From: Myxococcales bacterium
GTDB taxonomy: Bacteria; Myxococcota_A; Polyangia; Polyangiales; Houyiibacteriaceae
Direction: 5' to 3'
Assembly (NCBI GenBank): GCA_029861865.1
Contig: JAOTYL010000005.1
Span: forward strand, 62,001 to 126,000
Length of the DNA: 64,000 nucleotides
This document shows positions 1 through 9,334 of this stretch, one piece after another. The notes under the pieces are model-generated. The model was not told the DNA's origin. It ran no database searches and was given only the letters and a program-made list of their open reading frames with translations. The translations under genes and the position numbers were made by a program. Position 1 is the stretch's first letter. The number at the start of each line of letters is the position of its first letter.

Positions 1-475
1 CGAGCTTTCGGTCGAAGAGGACCATTTCGATCGCGGTGAGCGCGGCGTCACGCCCTTTGTTGCCGTGCGATCCCCCTGCCCGGTCGAGCGCTTGCTGCTC
101 GTCGTCGGTCGTGAGAACGCCGAACACGATAGGGAGACCGGTGTCCAACATGACGCGAAGTAGGCCCTGCATGGCGCCATCGCACACGTAGTCGAAGTGA
201 GGGGTGCCACCACGGATTACCGCACCCAGTGCGATGATCGCGTCGAACCGACCACTCAGAGCCAACTGCCGAGCGGCATAGGAAAGCTCCCATGAGCCAG
301 GCACTTCTGCGACGTACACGGCCTCGTCCGACACACCGCGCTCCGCGAGGCAGTTCCTCGCGCCGTCGAGCAGCTTGCTGACGACCGGGCGATTGAAGCG
401 GGACCATACGATGGCAAAGCGCGCGTCGGCCGGTGCATCGATCGGCTTGGGCGGCCTGTTCGGATCGCTACTCAT
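1..475 (-). CDS. ribH: 6,7-dimethyl-8-ribityllumazine synthase (partial, C-terminus runs off window)
   Basis: Minus-strand reading frame from CAT at 473-475: MSSDPNRPPKPIDAPADARFAIVWSRFNRPVVSKLLDGARNCL...VPGSWELSYAARQLALSGRFDAIIALGAVIRGGTPHFDYVCDGAMQGLLRV; riboflavin operon context. Confidence 0.93.
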   Translation of the reverse strand, partial: MSSDPNRPPKPIDAPADARFAIVWSRFNRPVVSKLLDGARNCLAERGVSDEAVYVAEVPGSWELSYAARQLALSGRFDAIIALGAVIRGGTPHFDYVCDGAMQGLLRVMLDTGLPIVFGVLTTDDEQQALDRAGGSHGNKGRDAALTAIEMVLFDRKL

Positions 476-1683
476 GGCGTTCTCTGCGGGACTGGTCCCG
501 CCGGCGCGAGCTCTCCACCCGCAGACACCCTGAGTTGCTCGACCACCTCCAGCCCAAAGGCATCGAGACTTGGAATTCGACGAGGTCTATTGGTGAGAAC
601 GCGCAGCTTTTCGAGCCCGAGGTCGGCCAGCACCTGGGCGCCAAAGCCGTACTCGCGGAGGACCACGCCTGGTTCTTCGGGCGGTCGCTGAATCGGTTCG
701 TCGAGATAGAACGCCAAGTCCGTATCGGGGTCCGGATGGCCCGGCAAGAACAGAATTACGCCATTGCCTTCGCGCTCGACTGCCGCCACGACATCGGAGA
801 TGTGAACGCGCTCGCGCATGCGAACCTGAAATGCATCGCCAAGCACACTCCCACGGTGGACTCGAACGAGCGTCGGCTTCGAGGTGATGTCGCCGTAGCT
901 CAGCGCCATGAATTGCTCGTCCCGGCCGACCTGCACCTGGTACACGGATGCGGTCCACGTTTGGCCGGTTGGCATTTTCACCGGTGTCTGTCGAAGTCGA
1001 GTCACCAGGCGCTCACGCGCCAGTCGGTACTGAATCAGGTCGGCGATGGTGATCAGCCGCAGGTCATGCTCGTTCGCGAATTCGACCAGGTCTTCATAGC
1101 GAGCCATCGTGCCGTCGTCTTTCATGATCTCGCAAATGACGCCCGCGGGTTTCAAGCCCGCAAGGCGCGCGAGGTCGACGGAGCCCTCGGTGTGACCGGT
1201 GCGCTGCAAAACGCCCCCGGGTACGGCCTTCAGGGGAAAAACGTGGCCGGGGCTCACGAGATCGGCAGGCCCCGCATCGTCGGCCACGGCGGTGAGGATC
1301 GTGTGGGCTCGGTCGGCGGCGCTGATCCCGGTGGTCACCCCACGGCGAGCTTCGACCGAGACGGTGAATGCGGTAGCGCGTGACGAGCGATTGTTGTCCA
1401 CCATCATCGGGAGGTCGAGCTGGCGAATCCGATCTTCGGTGAGGCTGAGGCAGATCAAGCCGCGCGCGTGGCGGGCCATGAAGTTGATCGTGTCGGCGTC
1501 CGCCTTTTCGGCAGCCATGCACACATCGCCCTCGTTTTCGCGGTCTTCGTCGTCGACCACGATGACCATTTTTCCTTCTCGGATGTCATCGAGAGCCGCG
1601 ACTACCCGCTCGATCGCGCTCGTCATCTGGCCGGGACCATGACGCGAAATCGCCGTTGATTCCAGCGGACTGCTCCAAGTCAT
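472..1683 (-). CDS. ribB: 3,4-dihydroxy-2-butanone-4-phosphate synthase fused to a degenerate GTP cyclohydrolase II-like domain (RibBX-type)
   Basis: RibB motif VVDDEDRENEGD is intact; the RibA-like half (RVHRGSVLGDAFQVRMRERVH) lacks the Cys ligands of canonical [20 protein letters not shown]. Start may be 1683 (TGATG overlap with ribE) or the internal Met at 1626. Confidence 0.92.
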   Translation of the reverse strand: MTWSSPLESTAISRHGPGQMTSAIERVVAALDDIREGKMVIVVDDEDRENEGDVCMAAEKADADTINFMARHARGLICLSLTEDRIRQLDLPMMVDNNRSSRATAFTVSVEARRGVTTGISAADRAHTILTAVADDAGPADLVSPGHVFPLKAVPGGVLQRTGHTEGSVDLARLAGLKPAGVICEIMKDDGTMARYEDLVEFANEHDLRLITIADLIQYRLARERLVTRLRQTPVKMPTGQTWTASVYQVQVGRDEQFMALSYGDITSKPTLVRVHRGSVLGDAFQVRMRERVHISDVVAAVEREGNGVILFLPGHPDPDTDLAFYLDEPIQRPPEEPGVVLREYGFGAQVLADLGLEKLRVLTNRPRRIPSLDAFGLEVVEQLRVSAGGELAPAGPVPQRTP

Positions 1684-2297
1684 CAGCGCCCAGCGGCCGA
1701 TCCGCCGTCCACCCCCGGTTTGCCCATGAGGCTTGCGACGTACTTGGCGAGAACGTCGACCTCGAGGTTGACGCGCGTCCCGTGAGGCATTTCGCCGAAG
1801 GTCGTCTCTTCGAGCGTGTACGGCACCAACATGACGTCGAACCGATCGACTGTAACGGTGTTCACCGTCAGACTCACACCGTTCACCGTAATCGACCCCT
1901 TGGGCGCGAGGAATGGCGCGAGCCGCGGAGGGACTCTGAACGTCGCGCGGACGTAGTCCCCCGAGGGCGCTTTTTCGACCAGCTTGCCTACCCCATCCAC
2001 GTGCCCGGTCACCAGATGTCCTCCCAATCGATCTCCGAGCGACAGCGCGCGCTCGAGATGCACTCGGTCCCCTTCTTCGCGGTCACCAAGGTTGGTCTTG
2101 TCCAGCGTTTCGAGCGAGGCATCTGCCTCGAAGAGCCCCTCCTCGAAAGCTTTGACAGTCAAACAAGCGCCATCGACGGCAATCGACTCTCCCAGTTCGA
2201 AGTGCTGCAAGGCGCATGCGATCCGCAGTGCCAGCCCGTCGTCTTTGCGCTCGAGATGATCGATCGTCCCGATTTGCTCCACTAGGCCGGTGAACAT
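1683..2297 (-). CDS. ribE: riboflavin synthase alpha chain
   Basis: MFTGLVEQIGTI N-terminus and duplicated lumazine-binding domains; operon position. Confidence 0.95.
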   Translation of the reverse strand: MFTGLVEQIGTIDHLERKDDGLALRIACALQHFELGESIAVDGACLTVKAFEEGLFEADASLETLDKTNLGDREEGDRVHLERALSLGDRLGGHLVTGHVDGVGKLVEKAPSGDYVRATFRVPPRLAPFLAPKGSITVNGVSLTVNTVTVDRFDVMLVPYTLEETTFGEMPHGTRVNLEVDVLAKYVASLMGKPGVDGGSAAGR

Positions 2298-3401
2298 CTA
2301 CGCTGTCCTCTCGAAGTCGCCCGAGACCAACCAGTCGGTCCCCAACGTGCGGATCTCGGTGTGCACCAAACGCGAGCATCCGTCGACCGAGTCGACCACA
2401 CTCCCAGCTGCAAAGGGAATTGCTTCTGCGTCCCCCATGATCCGCGGCGCGATGAAAATCGCCGCCCGATCGGCAAGCCCCGCCTGTAGGAACGAACCGT
2501 GGACGTCAGCGCCCCCTTCTACCATCAAGCGCACGATGCCCCGCTCGCCGAGCGATTTCAGAACGACTCCGAGGTCCACCCCACGCGCGTGTCTTGGAAC
2601 GGCGATGAGCTCCACCTCGGGACGCGCGAGGGCGTCTCTGCGGGAAGGATCTGCATCCTCGGCGTGAAAGATCCAGGCGGGGGCGTCGGATTCTCCCTTG
2701 GGGTCGAGGATTGCGGCGTCAGGGGGCGTGCGCAGGTCGGCGTCCAACACGACCCGAACCGGGTCGATCCCTGCGACGTGCCGGACGGTGAGACGGGGAT
2801 CATCTGCGAGTACCGTCCCGACGCCTACGAGGATCGCGTCGGAGTCGGCGCGCATGCGATGGGTTTCGGCGCGCGCGGGTTCCCCTGTGATCCACTTCGA
2901 CTCGCCCGTTCGACTGGCGATCTTGCCATCGAGCGTCATCGCCGCCTTCAACGTCACAAATGGCAGCCCAGTCTCGACGTATTTGGCGAAGTCCGCCACG
3001 AGCGCCGTCGCTTCGTCTTCGAGCAGGCCGAGCTCGATTTCGATGCCCGCGCGTTCGAGTCGCTCGATCCCACCGGGGCCGTGGGCTGCGGGATCTCGGC
3101 AGCCGATCACGACGCGGGCGATGCCTGCCTCGATGATCGCTTCGGTGCAAGGTCCGGTTCGACCTTGGTGATTACAAGGTTCGAGGGTGACATAAAGGGT
3201 GGCACCCGCGACAGGGCGGCCGGCGTTTCGAATCGCGGCAACCTCGGCATGCGCCTCTCCCGCCGCGACATGATAGGCGCTCGCGATGACCTCGCCTCCT
3301 TCGACGAGAACCGCACCGACCCGCGGATTCGGGCTCGTTCGGCCTCGCCTCGCTTCTTCGAGCGCTAGCTGCATGAAGCCACGTTCGTCGTCCGACGTCA
3401 T
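2298..3401 (-). CDS. ribD: bifunctional diaminohydroxyphosphoribosylaminopyrimidine deaminase / 5-amino-6-(5-phosphoribosylamino)uracil reductase
   Basis: MQLALEEARRGRTSPNPRVGAVLV; GEAHAEVAAI zinc deaminase motif; TLEPCNHQGRTGPCTEAI; reductase domain VTLKAAMTLDGKIAS. Confidence 0.95.
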   Translation of the reverse strand: MTSDDERGFMQLALEEARRGRTSPNPRVGAVLVEGGEVIASAYHVAAGEAHAEVAAIRNAGRPVAGATLYVTLEPCNHQGRTGPCTEAIIEAGIARVVIGCRDPAAHGPGGIERLERAGIEIELGLLEDEATALVADFAKYVETGLPFVTLKAAMTLDGKIASRTGESKWITGEPARAETHRMRADSDAILVGVGTVLADDPRLTVRHVAGIDPVRVVLDADLRTPPDAAILDPKGESDAPAWIFHAEDADPSRRDALARPEVELIAVPRHARGVDLGVVLKSLGERGIVRLMVEGGADVHGSFLQAGLADRAAIFIAPRIMGDAEAIPFAAGSVVDSVDGCSRLVHTEIRTLGTDWLVSGDFERTA

Positions 3402-3402
3402 C

Positions 3403-3852
3403 TCACTCTTTCAGCTGGGTGAGCTCGTCGAGGAACTCGCCCGCGTTCTGGAAATCGCGATACACGCTCGCAAAACGAACGTAGGCGACTTCGTCCAGCT
3501 CGCGAAGGTCCAAGAGCACGCGTTCCCCGAGGTCGGCCGACGAGATTTCTTGTTCGCCCGTGTCGGCCATCCATCGCTCCACCTGACCAAGCAGGCGCTC
3601 GAGCGCCTCGGCGGAAACCGGCCGCTTGACACACGCACGGCGAAGCCCAGCGAGAAGCTTGTTTCGATCGTAGGGCTGGCGTCTACCGTCGTTCTTGATG
3701 ATCAAGGGAGTCATCTGTTCCACGCGCTCGTAGGTCGTGTAGCGACGCCCGCAGCTCTCGCATTCGCGACGTCGACGAGTCACCTCTCCCGCCTGCGAGA
3801 GACGCGAGTCGATCACGCGGTTTTCCAAGGTTCCGCAATAAGGGCAGCGCAT
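3403..3852 (-). CDS. nrdR: transcriptional repressor NrdR
   Basis: MRCPYCGTLENRVIDSRLSQAGEVTRRRRECESCGRRYTTYERVE zinc ribbon + ATP-cone. Confidence 0.95.
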   Translation of the reverse strand: MRCPYCGTLENRVIDSRLSQAGEVTRRRRECESCGRRYTTYERVEQMTPLIIKNDGRRQPYDRNKLLAGLRRACVKRPVSAEALERLLGQVERWMADTGEQEISSADLGERVLLDLRELDEVAYVRFASVYRDFQNAGEFLDELTQLKE

Positions 3853-3894
3853 ACTCAGCGAAACGCTAGCGCTACCGCACGGTTGGAGCAACGC

Positions 3895-5151
3895 TCAACG
3901 GGGCACGAGCCGGACCAAGCTTTCGAGATGAGCCGTTTGTGGGAACATGTCGAACGCGATCATCCGATCGATGCGATAGCCGCGGTCACGGGCTAGACGC
4001 AGATCGCGACCCAGGGTCGCGGTGTCGCACGAGACGTAGACGATTCGACGAGTGCCGCGCCAATGGTCGGCCTCTTCGAAGAAATCTTTGGCGCCTTGCC
4101 GCGGCGGGTCGAGCACGACCACGTCGTAGCGCCCTTTGGGCGGTCGGTTGGCGTTGCCTTCGACGACGCGCGCCTGGAGTCGGCGTGCAGCCAAGTTCGC
4201 TCTGCAAGCGTCGACTGCGCTGGCGTCTTGCTCGACTGCGACCAACATTCCTGCGGTCTCTGCCAACGCAACGGTGAAGTTCCCAATGCCGCAATGGAGC
4301 TCGAGAACACGCATGCCCGCGGGCTCCGCGAGCGCCACCACGTGCTCTACGAGCATCTGGTTGATTCGATCATTGGCTTGCGAAAACGAGCCGGCAGGGC
4401 CCCACAATGAACTTCCGTCGTGTGCCCGGGCCCCCACCATTGCCTCCCCCCACACGGCTGGTTTTCCAGTGTCGCTGCTGCGAAGGCTGACTCCCCCGAT
4501 CCCTAGCGTTTGTGAAAGCTGGCTGCATGCGTCGAACAGCTCGGGTCTCTGTTCGTCCGAGGTCCGAAGCTCGACCACGACCACGGCATCGGAGAGCGAG
4601 AGCTGAATCTCTCCCTGACCACCGATCGACGTGCGCAGGTGTTCGCGAGTGGCGTCCCATGCGCGTTGAAGCGGTTGGGCCAAGACGATGCATCGCGCGA
4701 TGTCGACGACTCGCGCGGAGTGTCGCTGACGGTACCCGAACGTCTGCCCGAACCACGCGAGTCGGGCTCGCCGTCGGTAGCCGAGCTCTTCCGGAGCCGC
4801 GACCCAGACGAGCTCCGAATCGCTCGCCCCGGGGAGCCCCTCGCAGGCTTCACGAAGGAAGCTTTCTTTGATCCGCCGCTGGAGCGACATCTCGGCGATC
4901 ATCAGCGGGCACCCGCCGCAGCGATCCGCGACGGCGCACGGCGGCTCCCGTCTCTCCTGAGCTCTTTCGGGCAGTCGAATGATTCTACCCCGAGCGGCGC
5001 CGCGCCTGGCCCGCGTGAGCTCGAGCTCGACCTGTTCACCGGGCAGGCCCCCTGGCGCCAGCACGATGCCCTCGCCCGTCTCGATCACGGCATCACCGCC
5101 ACGTCCGACCGCGCGGACCCTGCCCGCGACTTGGTGGGTTCGAGGCATCAA
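3895..5151 (-). CDS. 23S rRNA (uracil-5-)-methyltransferase RlmD/RumA-like (TRAM domain, Fe-S Cys cluster)
   Basis: TRAM-like N-terminus; CAVADRCGGCPLM Cys cluster; VLDPPRQGAK and YVSCDTATLGRDL methyltransferase motifs. Confidence 0.88.
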   Translation of the reverse strand: MMPRTHQVAGRVRAVGRGGDAVIETGEGIVLAPGGLPGEQVELELTRARRGAARGRIIRLPERAQERREPPCAVADRCGGCPLMIAEMSLQRRIKESFLREACEGLPGASDSELVWVAAPEELGYRRRARLAWFGQTFGYRQRHSARVVDIARCIVLAQPLQRAWDATREHLRTSIGGQGEIQLSLSDAVVVVELRTSDEQRPELFDACSQLSQTLGIGGVSLRSSDTGKPAVWGEAMVGARAHDGSSLWGPAGSFSQANDRINQMLVEHVVALAEPAGMRVLELHCGIGNFTVALAETAGMLVAVEQDASAVDACRANLAARRLQARVVEGNANRPPKGRYDVVVLDPPRQGAKDFFEEADHWRGTRRIVYVSCDTATLGRDLRLARDRGYRIDRMIAFDMFPQTAHLESLVRLVPR

Positions 5152-5741
5152 TCCGCGAAGTTCTGAGGCGGCTTACCCCGTTGTACCAAGAAGCTGATAT
5201 CCCCGCTCAAGACGGCGCGCCGGATCTCGGGATCGGCGGTGTCGACCAGCTCTACATCGGTGAACTCTGCCGTGGTCATCCGGTTTTCGTTGTCGACCCA
5301 AGGGACATACAACTCATCGAAGCGAATGATCCCGGAGACCGCCCGGTACACGACCGGGATTCGCGAAAGTCCCGGACAGGTTTCGTTGAGGTAGAGCGTC
5401 ATCTGGACCGGCGAGCCGAGGAGCTCGAACTCGATGTCGACCCCGAGCATTTCGTTCTTCAGCAACTCGGGCTCGGCGATGAAAAACGAAACGCCATCGC
5501 TCAAGTTCTGGAGGTCGCCACCCCGCTGCATTCTCATGTCGATGATCTCTACCGACCTGCTCGGCTCCATGCCAAAGAAGTCTGGATCGAGCGAGAACGG
5601 TTGGCCGTCGAGGCCGCAGTCCGGAGCCCACACCTGCCCGACCGCGCTGCCCTCGCCAGGGCCGGTGGCGCAGCTTCCAAGGAGCAGCACAACCAACATG
5701 CTCGAAATCCAGGCACCGAGCTCACGCGATGAAACCGCCAC
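5148..5741 (-). CDS. hypothetical lipoprotein
   Basis: Lipobox-like VLLLGSCATG; start could be 5741 or 5699 (MLVVLLLGSC), just after mnmA stop. Confidence 0.65.
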   Translation of the reverse strand: MAVSSRELGAWISSMLVVLLLGSCATGPGEGSAVGQVWAPDCGLDGQPFSLDPDFFGMEPSRSVEIIDMRMQRGGDLQNLSDGVSFFIAEPELLKNEMLGVDIEFELLGSPVQMTLYLNETCPGLSRIPVVYRAVSGIIRFDELYVPWVDNENRMTTAEFTDVELVDTADPEIRRAVLSGDISFLVQRGKPPQNFAD

Positions 5742-6801
5742 CGATCACCTCGTCACCACGGTATACCACCGCGGCCTGCCCGGGCGTAATCGCGCGCTGG
5801 GGCTCGGCGAAACGAACCTCGAAACCATCTCGGGTCGGAGTGATATCGCCGACGGCGCCTCGATGACGGTAGCGAATCCGGATCTCCCCCTCGAAAGGTT
5901 CGGCGGGCCGGTCGGCAACCCAATGGGCATCTTTGGCGACGAGCTCTCGATCGTACAGGTCTTTCTCTTGACCAACGACCACGTCGTCCGTCCTCGGGAC
6001 GATGCGAAGCACGTAGCGGGCGCCTCCGCCACCAAGGCCGAGTCCCCGCCGCTGCCCGCGAGTGAAGTTGGCGACCCCTTGGTGGTGCCCGAGGACGGTG
6101 CCGTCCGAGTCGAGGATCCGCCCGGGCTTGCTTTCACGCCCCTGCCGACCGACGAAATCCCCGACTCGCCCGTCCGGCACGAAGCAGAGCTCTTGGGAAT
6201 CGGGTTTGTCGGCGTTGGGCACACCGAGTCGACGGCCGGCTTTGCGAACCTCGGGTTTCGTCAGCTCGCCGAGTGGAAAAACAACCCTCTCGAGGGTCGA
6301 TTGGGGTAGCCCGAATAGGAAGTAGCTTTGATCTTTGTCGGCATCGAAGCCACGCAGGAGTCGTAGTCGCCCATCGAAGGAGCGATCGAGACGTGCGTAG
6401 TGGCCGGTCGCGATGTGGCTTGCCCCGAAACGCTCGGCGAGATCTGCCAAGTGCGTGAGCTTCACCGTGCGGTTACAGCTCACACAGGGAATCGGCGTGC
6501 GCCCCGCGAGATAGTCGGTGACGAAGGGGTCGACAACATGCTTGCGAAACGCGTCTCGCTGGTCGAGGACGTAGTGCGGGACCCCGAGATGCTCACAGGT
6601 GCGTCGTGCATCGTCGCGGTCCTCGGGGGCGCAGCAACGGCCCACCTGCTGCGCTCCTTCGGCATCCCACAGGTGCAGCGTCACCCCGATCAGGTCGTAG
6701 CCCGCTTCGTGTAGCAAGGCAGCTGCCACCGAGGAGTCCACCCCACCGCTCATGGCCACCAAGATGCGTTTCGGTTCGGTCATCGTACGACTACTGAACA
6801 A
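5722..6801 (-). CDS. mnmA: tRNA-specific 2-thiouridylase MnmA
   Basis: RILVAMSGGVDSSVAAALL PP-loop; CVSCNRTVK; GHYAR; QELCFVPDG. Confidence 0.95.
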   Translation of the reverse strand: MFSSRTMTEPKRILVAMSGGVDSSVAAALLHEAGYDLIGVTLHLWDAEGAQQVGRCCAPEDRDDARRTCEHLGVPHYVLDQRDAFRKHVVDPFVTDYLAGRTPIPCVSCNRTVKLTHLADLAERFGASHIATGHYARLDRSFDGRLRLLRGFDADKDQSYFLFGLPQSTLERVVFPLGELTKPEVRKAGRRLGVPNADKPDSQELCFVPDGRVGDFVGRQGRESKPGRILDSDGTVLGHHQGVANFTRGQRRGLGLGGGGARYVLRIVPRTDDVVVGQEKDLYDRELVAKDAHWVADRPAEPFEGEIRIRYRHRGAVGDITPTRDGFEVRFAEPQRAITPGQAAVVYRGDEVIGGGFIA

Positions 6802-6927
6802 AACAACCGTGATCTGTTACACTTAAAGGAAACGTGTATCGGGCAAAAGCCGTTGAGTACTTACATAATAAAATCATATATTTATGCAGTAAGTCTATAA
6901 TCAACTAGAAACTTTCTTCGTTGGACC
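6802..6927 (-). promoter_or_regulatory. AT-rich intergenic spacer with promoter-like elements upstream of mnmA
   Basis: Sharp local AT-rich stretch (e.g. acataataaaatcatatatttatgcagtaagtctataatc) in an otherwise GC-rich window; minus-strand reading has TTGATT ... TATATG-like boxes. Confidence 0.45.
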
Positions 6928-8055
6928 TCAAATCTGGTTGAGCTTTTGTCCTTGGCTCCGGGAGAGGACGCGCTGAAAGGCCAATGTTGCTAACTCGATA
7001 TCCTGGTCCGTGGTCTCGATACCTAGACTGATTCGAACGGCTGAGCCAGCCCGCCACTGCTCATCCGGATACATCGCGCGGATTACGACGGAGGGCTGCT
7101 GCAAACCGGACGAGCAGGCTGCCCCCGTGGAGACACAGACGCCCTCGAGGTCGAGGGCCGCGACGAGGATCGCGCCCTCCCATCCCGGGAAGCTCACATT
7201 GCAGACCGTTGTGGTCCTCGGCTCTACGGCATTGGGCACCGCTCCGAGCGCAAGGAGACCCGATTCCAGTCGGTCGCGGAGGGCTGCGATGGTCGTCTGC
7301 TGGTCGAGACGTCGCCCGATCGAAGACGCCGCCGCGCCAAAGCCGACCATGCTCAAGGTGTCGAGAGTGCCCGGCCGCCGGCCGCGCTCTTGTGAGCCTC
7401 CCGCCAGAACGGTGTCGAGCTCGATCCCGCGGCGAACCCAACAGGCTCCAGCTCCCGCGGGCCCGCCGATTTTTTGCGCAGCGAAGGCGACCGCGTCGGC
7501 TTCGAGCGAAGCGACGTCGATCGGCACTTTGCCAAGCGCTTGGGTCGCGTCGACGAACAACCGAGCGCCGTGCGCTCGGCAAAGTTGCGCATAGTCATGC
7601 ACGGGGAAGAGGGTGCCCGTTTCGTGGTTGACCCAGTGGAGCGCCACCAAGGCGTCGTCGCTCAAGAGGGGGGCTAGCTCGCCGGGCGCGGGAGGCCTGC
7701 CAGCCAGAACGGGCATTGCCAAGACCTCACGTCCGTCGCGGCCCAGGTGGCGGACGCTCTCAGCCACCGCGGGATGCTCGACTGCGGTAGTGATGATTTT
7801 TCGGCGCCCTTTGGCCAAACCTCGGACGCCGAGATTGCATGCTTCGGTGCCGCCGCCGGTGAGCACGACATCGGCTGGCGCTGCTCCAATCGACTGGCCG
7901 ACGAGCGCGCGCGCCTTCTCGAGCAGTTGGCGGGAAGCTTGTCCGGCGCGGTGCGTGCTCGAAGGGTTGGCCCAGGCGATCGCCGAAGCGTCGGCCATTG
8001 CTTGCCGGACCAACTCCGAGGTTGGCGCGGCGGCGTGGTGGTCGAGATAGATCAT
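6928..8055 (-). CDS. cysteine desulfurase (NifS/IscS family, class V aminotransferase)
   Basis: MIYLDHHAAAPTSELVRQAM; GGTEACNLGVRG; QKIGGPAGAG PLP-lysine region; STGAACSSGL. Confidence 0.92.
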   Translation of the reverse strand: MIYLDHHAAAPTSELVRQAMADASAIAWANPSSTHRAGQASRQLLEKARALVGQSIGAAPADVVLTGGGTEACNLGVRGLAKGRRKIITTAVEHPAVAESVRHLGRDGREVLAMPVLAGRPPAPGELAPLLSDDALVALHWVNHETGTLFPVHDYAQLCRAHGARLFVDATQALGKVPIDVASLEADAVAFAAQKIGGPAGAGACWVRRGIELDTVLAGGSQERGRRPGTLDTLSMVGFGAAASSIGRRLDQQTTIAALRDRLESGLLALGAVPNAVEPRTTTVCNVSFPGWEGAILVAALDLEGVCVSTGAACSSGLQQPSVVIRAMYPDEQWRAGSAVRISLGIETTDQDIELATLAFQRVLSRSQGQKLNQI

Positions 8056-9269
8056 GGGGAGGCTATCTCGGGTCGATCCGGTGTGCGTCCGACGCGAAGC
8101 TCCACGAGAGTGCCCGAGAGCTGTCGTTCCGCGACCTCCCCCGCCGGCGGGCTCGAAATCTCGACACCCCCGCCGAGGGCTTCGGTGACCCTTCTTGCGA
8201 AAGCAAGCCCAAGGCCGACGCCGCCCTGCTCGCGGGTCACGGACCCGTCGACCTGATAGAAAGGCTCCATGATTCGCGCGATGTGCTCGGGCCGCACGCC
8301 AGGGCCACTGTCGGCGACGCCGAACAAGAGATGCGCGTCGCCTTCGGGCCGCACCTCGACAGCGACTTGCCCTCCGATCGGCGTGAACTTGGACGCGTTG
8401 TCGAGCACGTGAATCATCGCTCTCAAGAGCTTGTCGGGGTCGCCTTGGGCGGGAAGTGGCGTGTCAGGGATCCGTTCGACCAGGGTCACGTCACGTTCTT
8501 CGAACGTCGGGCGCATCTGCGCGAGCGCATTCGCTGCGACCTCACCAAAGTCGTACTCGCGCGTGTAGTAGTGCATCCGGCCGGTTTCCAACGAGCTCAC
8601 ATCCAGCAGGGTGTCGACCACCGATCGGAGGCGCTGCGTCGAAGTTTCGATCGACCCCAAGCACTTGCGCTGAAGATCGGTGAGCGGGCCCAGCTCTTCG
8701 TTGAGCAGTAGCCTGAGATAGCCGACGACCGGGGTCATCGGCGTTGCGAGCTCATGGCTCACATTCTGGAGAAACTCCCGCCGAAGGCGCGCGACATCTT
8801 CGAGGCGCGTGTTGGTTTCGGAAAGCTCGACGATCTTTTTCTCAAGGTGCTCGACGATCTTCTGGGTGCGTTCACGAAGTAGGAATTCGCTCTCATCGTC
8901 CGTCCACTCGCGATGGCCCTCGAGAAACTGGTTGATCGTTTCCGCGAAATGCGCCGCGTCGATCGGTTTGGCGATAAACCCGTCGCATCCCACGGCGAGG
9001 GTCGAATCGCGGTCCGCTTCGGCGGTGATCGCGACGATAGGGACGTCTTTAAGGGCGGGCATACCTCGCAGCCTCAGCGTCACCTCGTAGCCGTCCAGGT
9101 CCGGAATGTTGATGTCCACGAGAACCAAGTCCGGCAGCATCTCACGGGCCAGGCGGATGCCCTCGACCCCGCCTTCTGCCTCGATCACTTCGTGCCCCGC
9201 GGCTCCAAGCAGCTTCTGGACGAGGCGGCGATTGTTGGGGTCGTCCTCGATCTGCAGGACCCGAGCCAT
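8052..9269 (-). CDS. hybrid sensor histidine kinase with N-terminal receiver (REC) domain
   Basis: REC: RVLQIEDDPNNRRLVQKLL...LVDINIPDLDGYEV; HisKA NVSHELATPMTPVVGYLRLL; HATPase GVADSGPGV, GGVGLGLAFARR. Confidence 0.92.
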   Translation of the reverse strand: MARVLQIEDDPNNRRLVQKLLGAAGHEVIEAEGGVEGIRLAREMLPDLVLVDINIPDLDGYEVTLRLRGMPALKDVPIVAITAEADRDSTLAVGCDGFIAKPIDAAHFAETINQFLEGHREWTDDESEFLLRERTQKIVEHLEKKIVELSETNTRLEDVARLRREFLQNVSHELATPMTPVVGYLRLLLNEELGPLTDLQRKCLGSIETSTQRLRSVVDTLLDVSSLETGRMHYYTREYDFGEVAANALAQMRPTFEERDVTLVERIPDTPLPAQGDPDKLLRAMIHVLDNASKFTPIGGQVAVEVRPEGDAHLLFGVADSGPGVRPEHIARIMEPFYQVDGSVTREQGGVGLGLAFARRVTEALGGGVEISSPPAGEVAERQLSGTLVELRVGRTPDRPEIASP

Positions 9270-9334
9270 TCAAGGATGAATGCTATCAGCCTCTCTTGCT
9301 TGCCGCACGCGGGGACGCTGGCTAGGGATGAGAT

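Noticed and set aside
433-1383. 316-aa plus-strand ORF antisense to ribBX
   Set aside because: Shadow ORF; ribBX frame has conserved RibB motifs.
2499-3368. 289-aa plus-strand ORF antisense to ribD
   Set aside because: Shadow ORF with no recognisable domain.
1-3401. FMN riboswitch upstream of the rib operon
   Set aside because: ribD follows nrdR by only a few nucleotides and I could not find room for, or conserved elements of, an RFN element; would need an Rfam scan to be certain.
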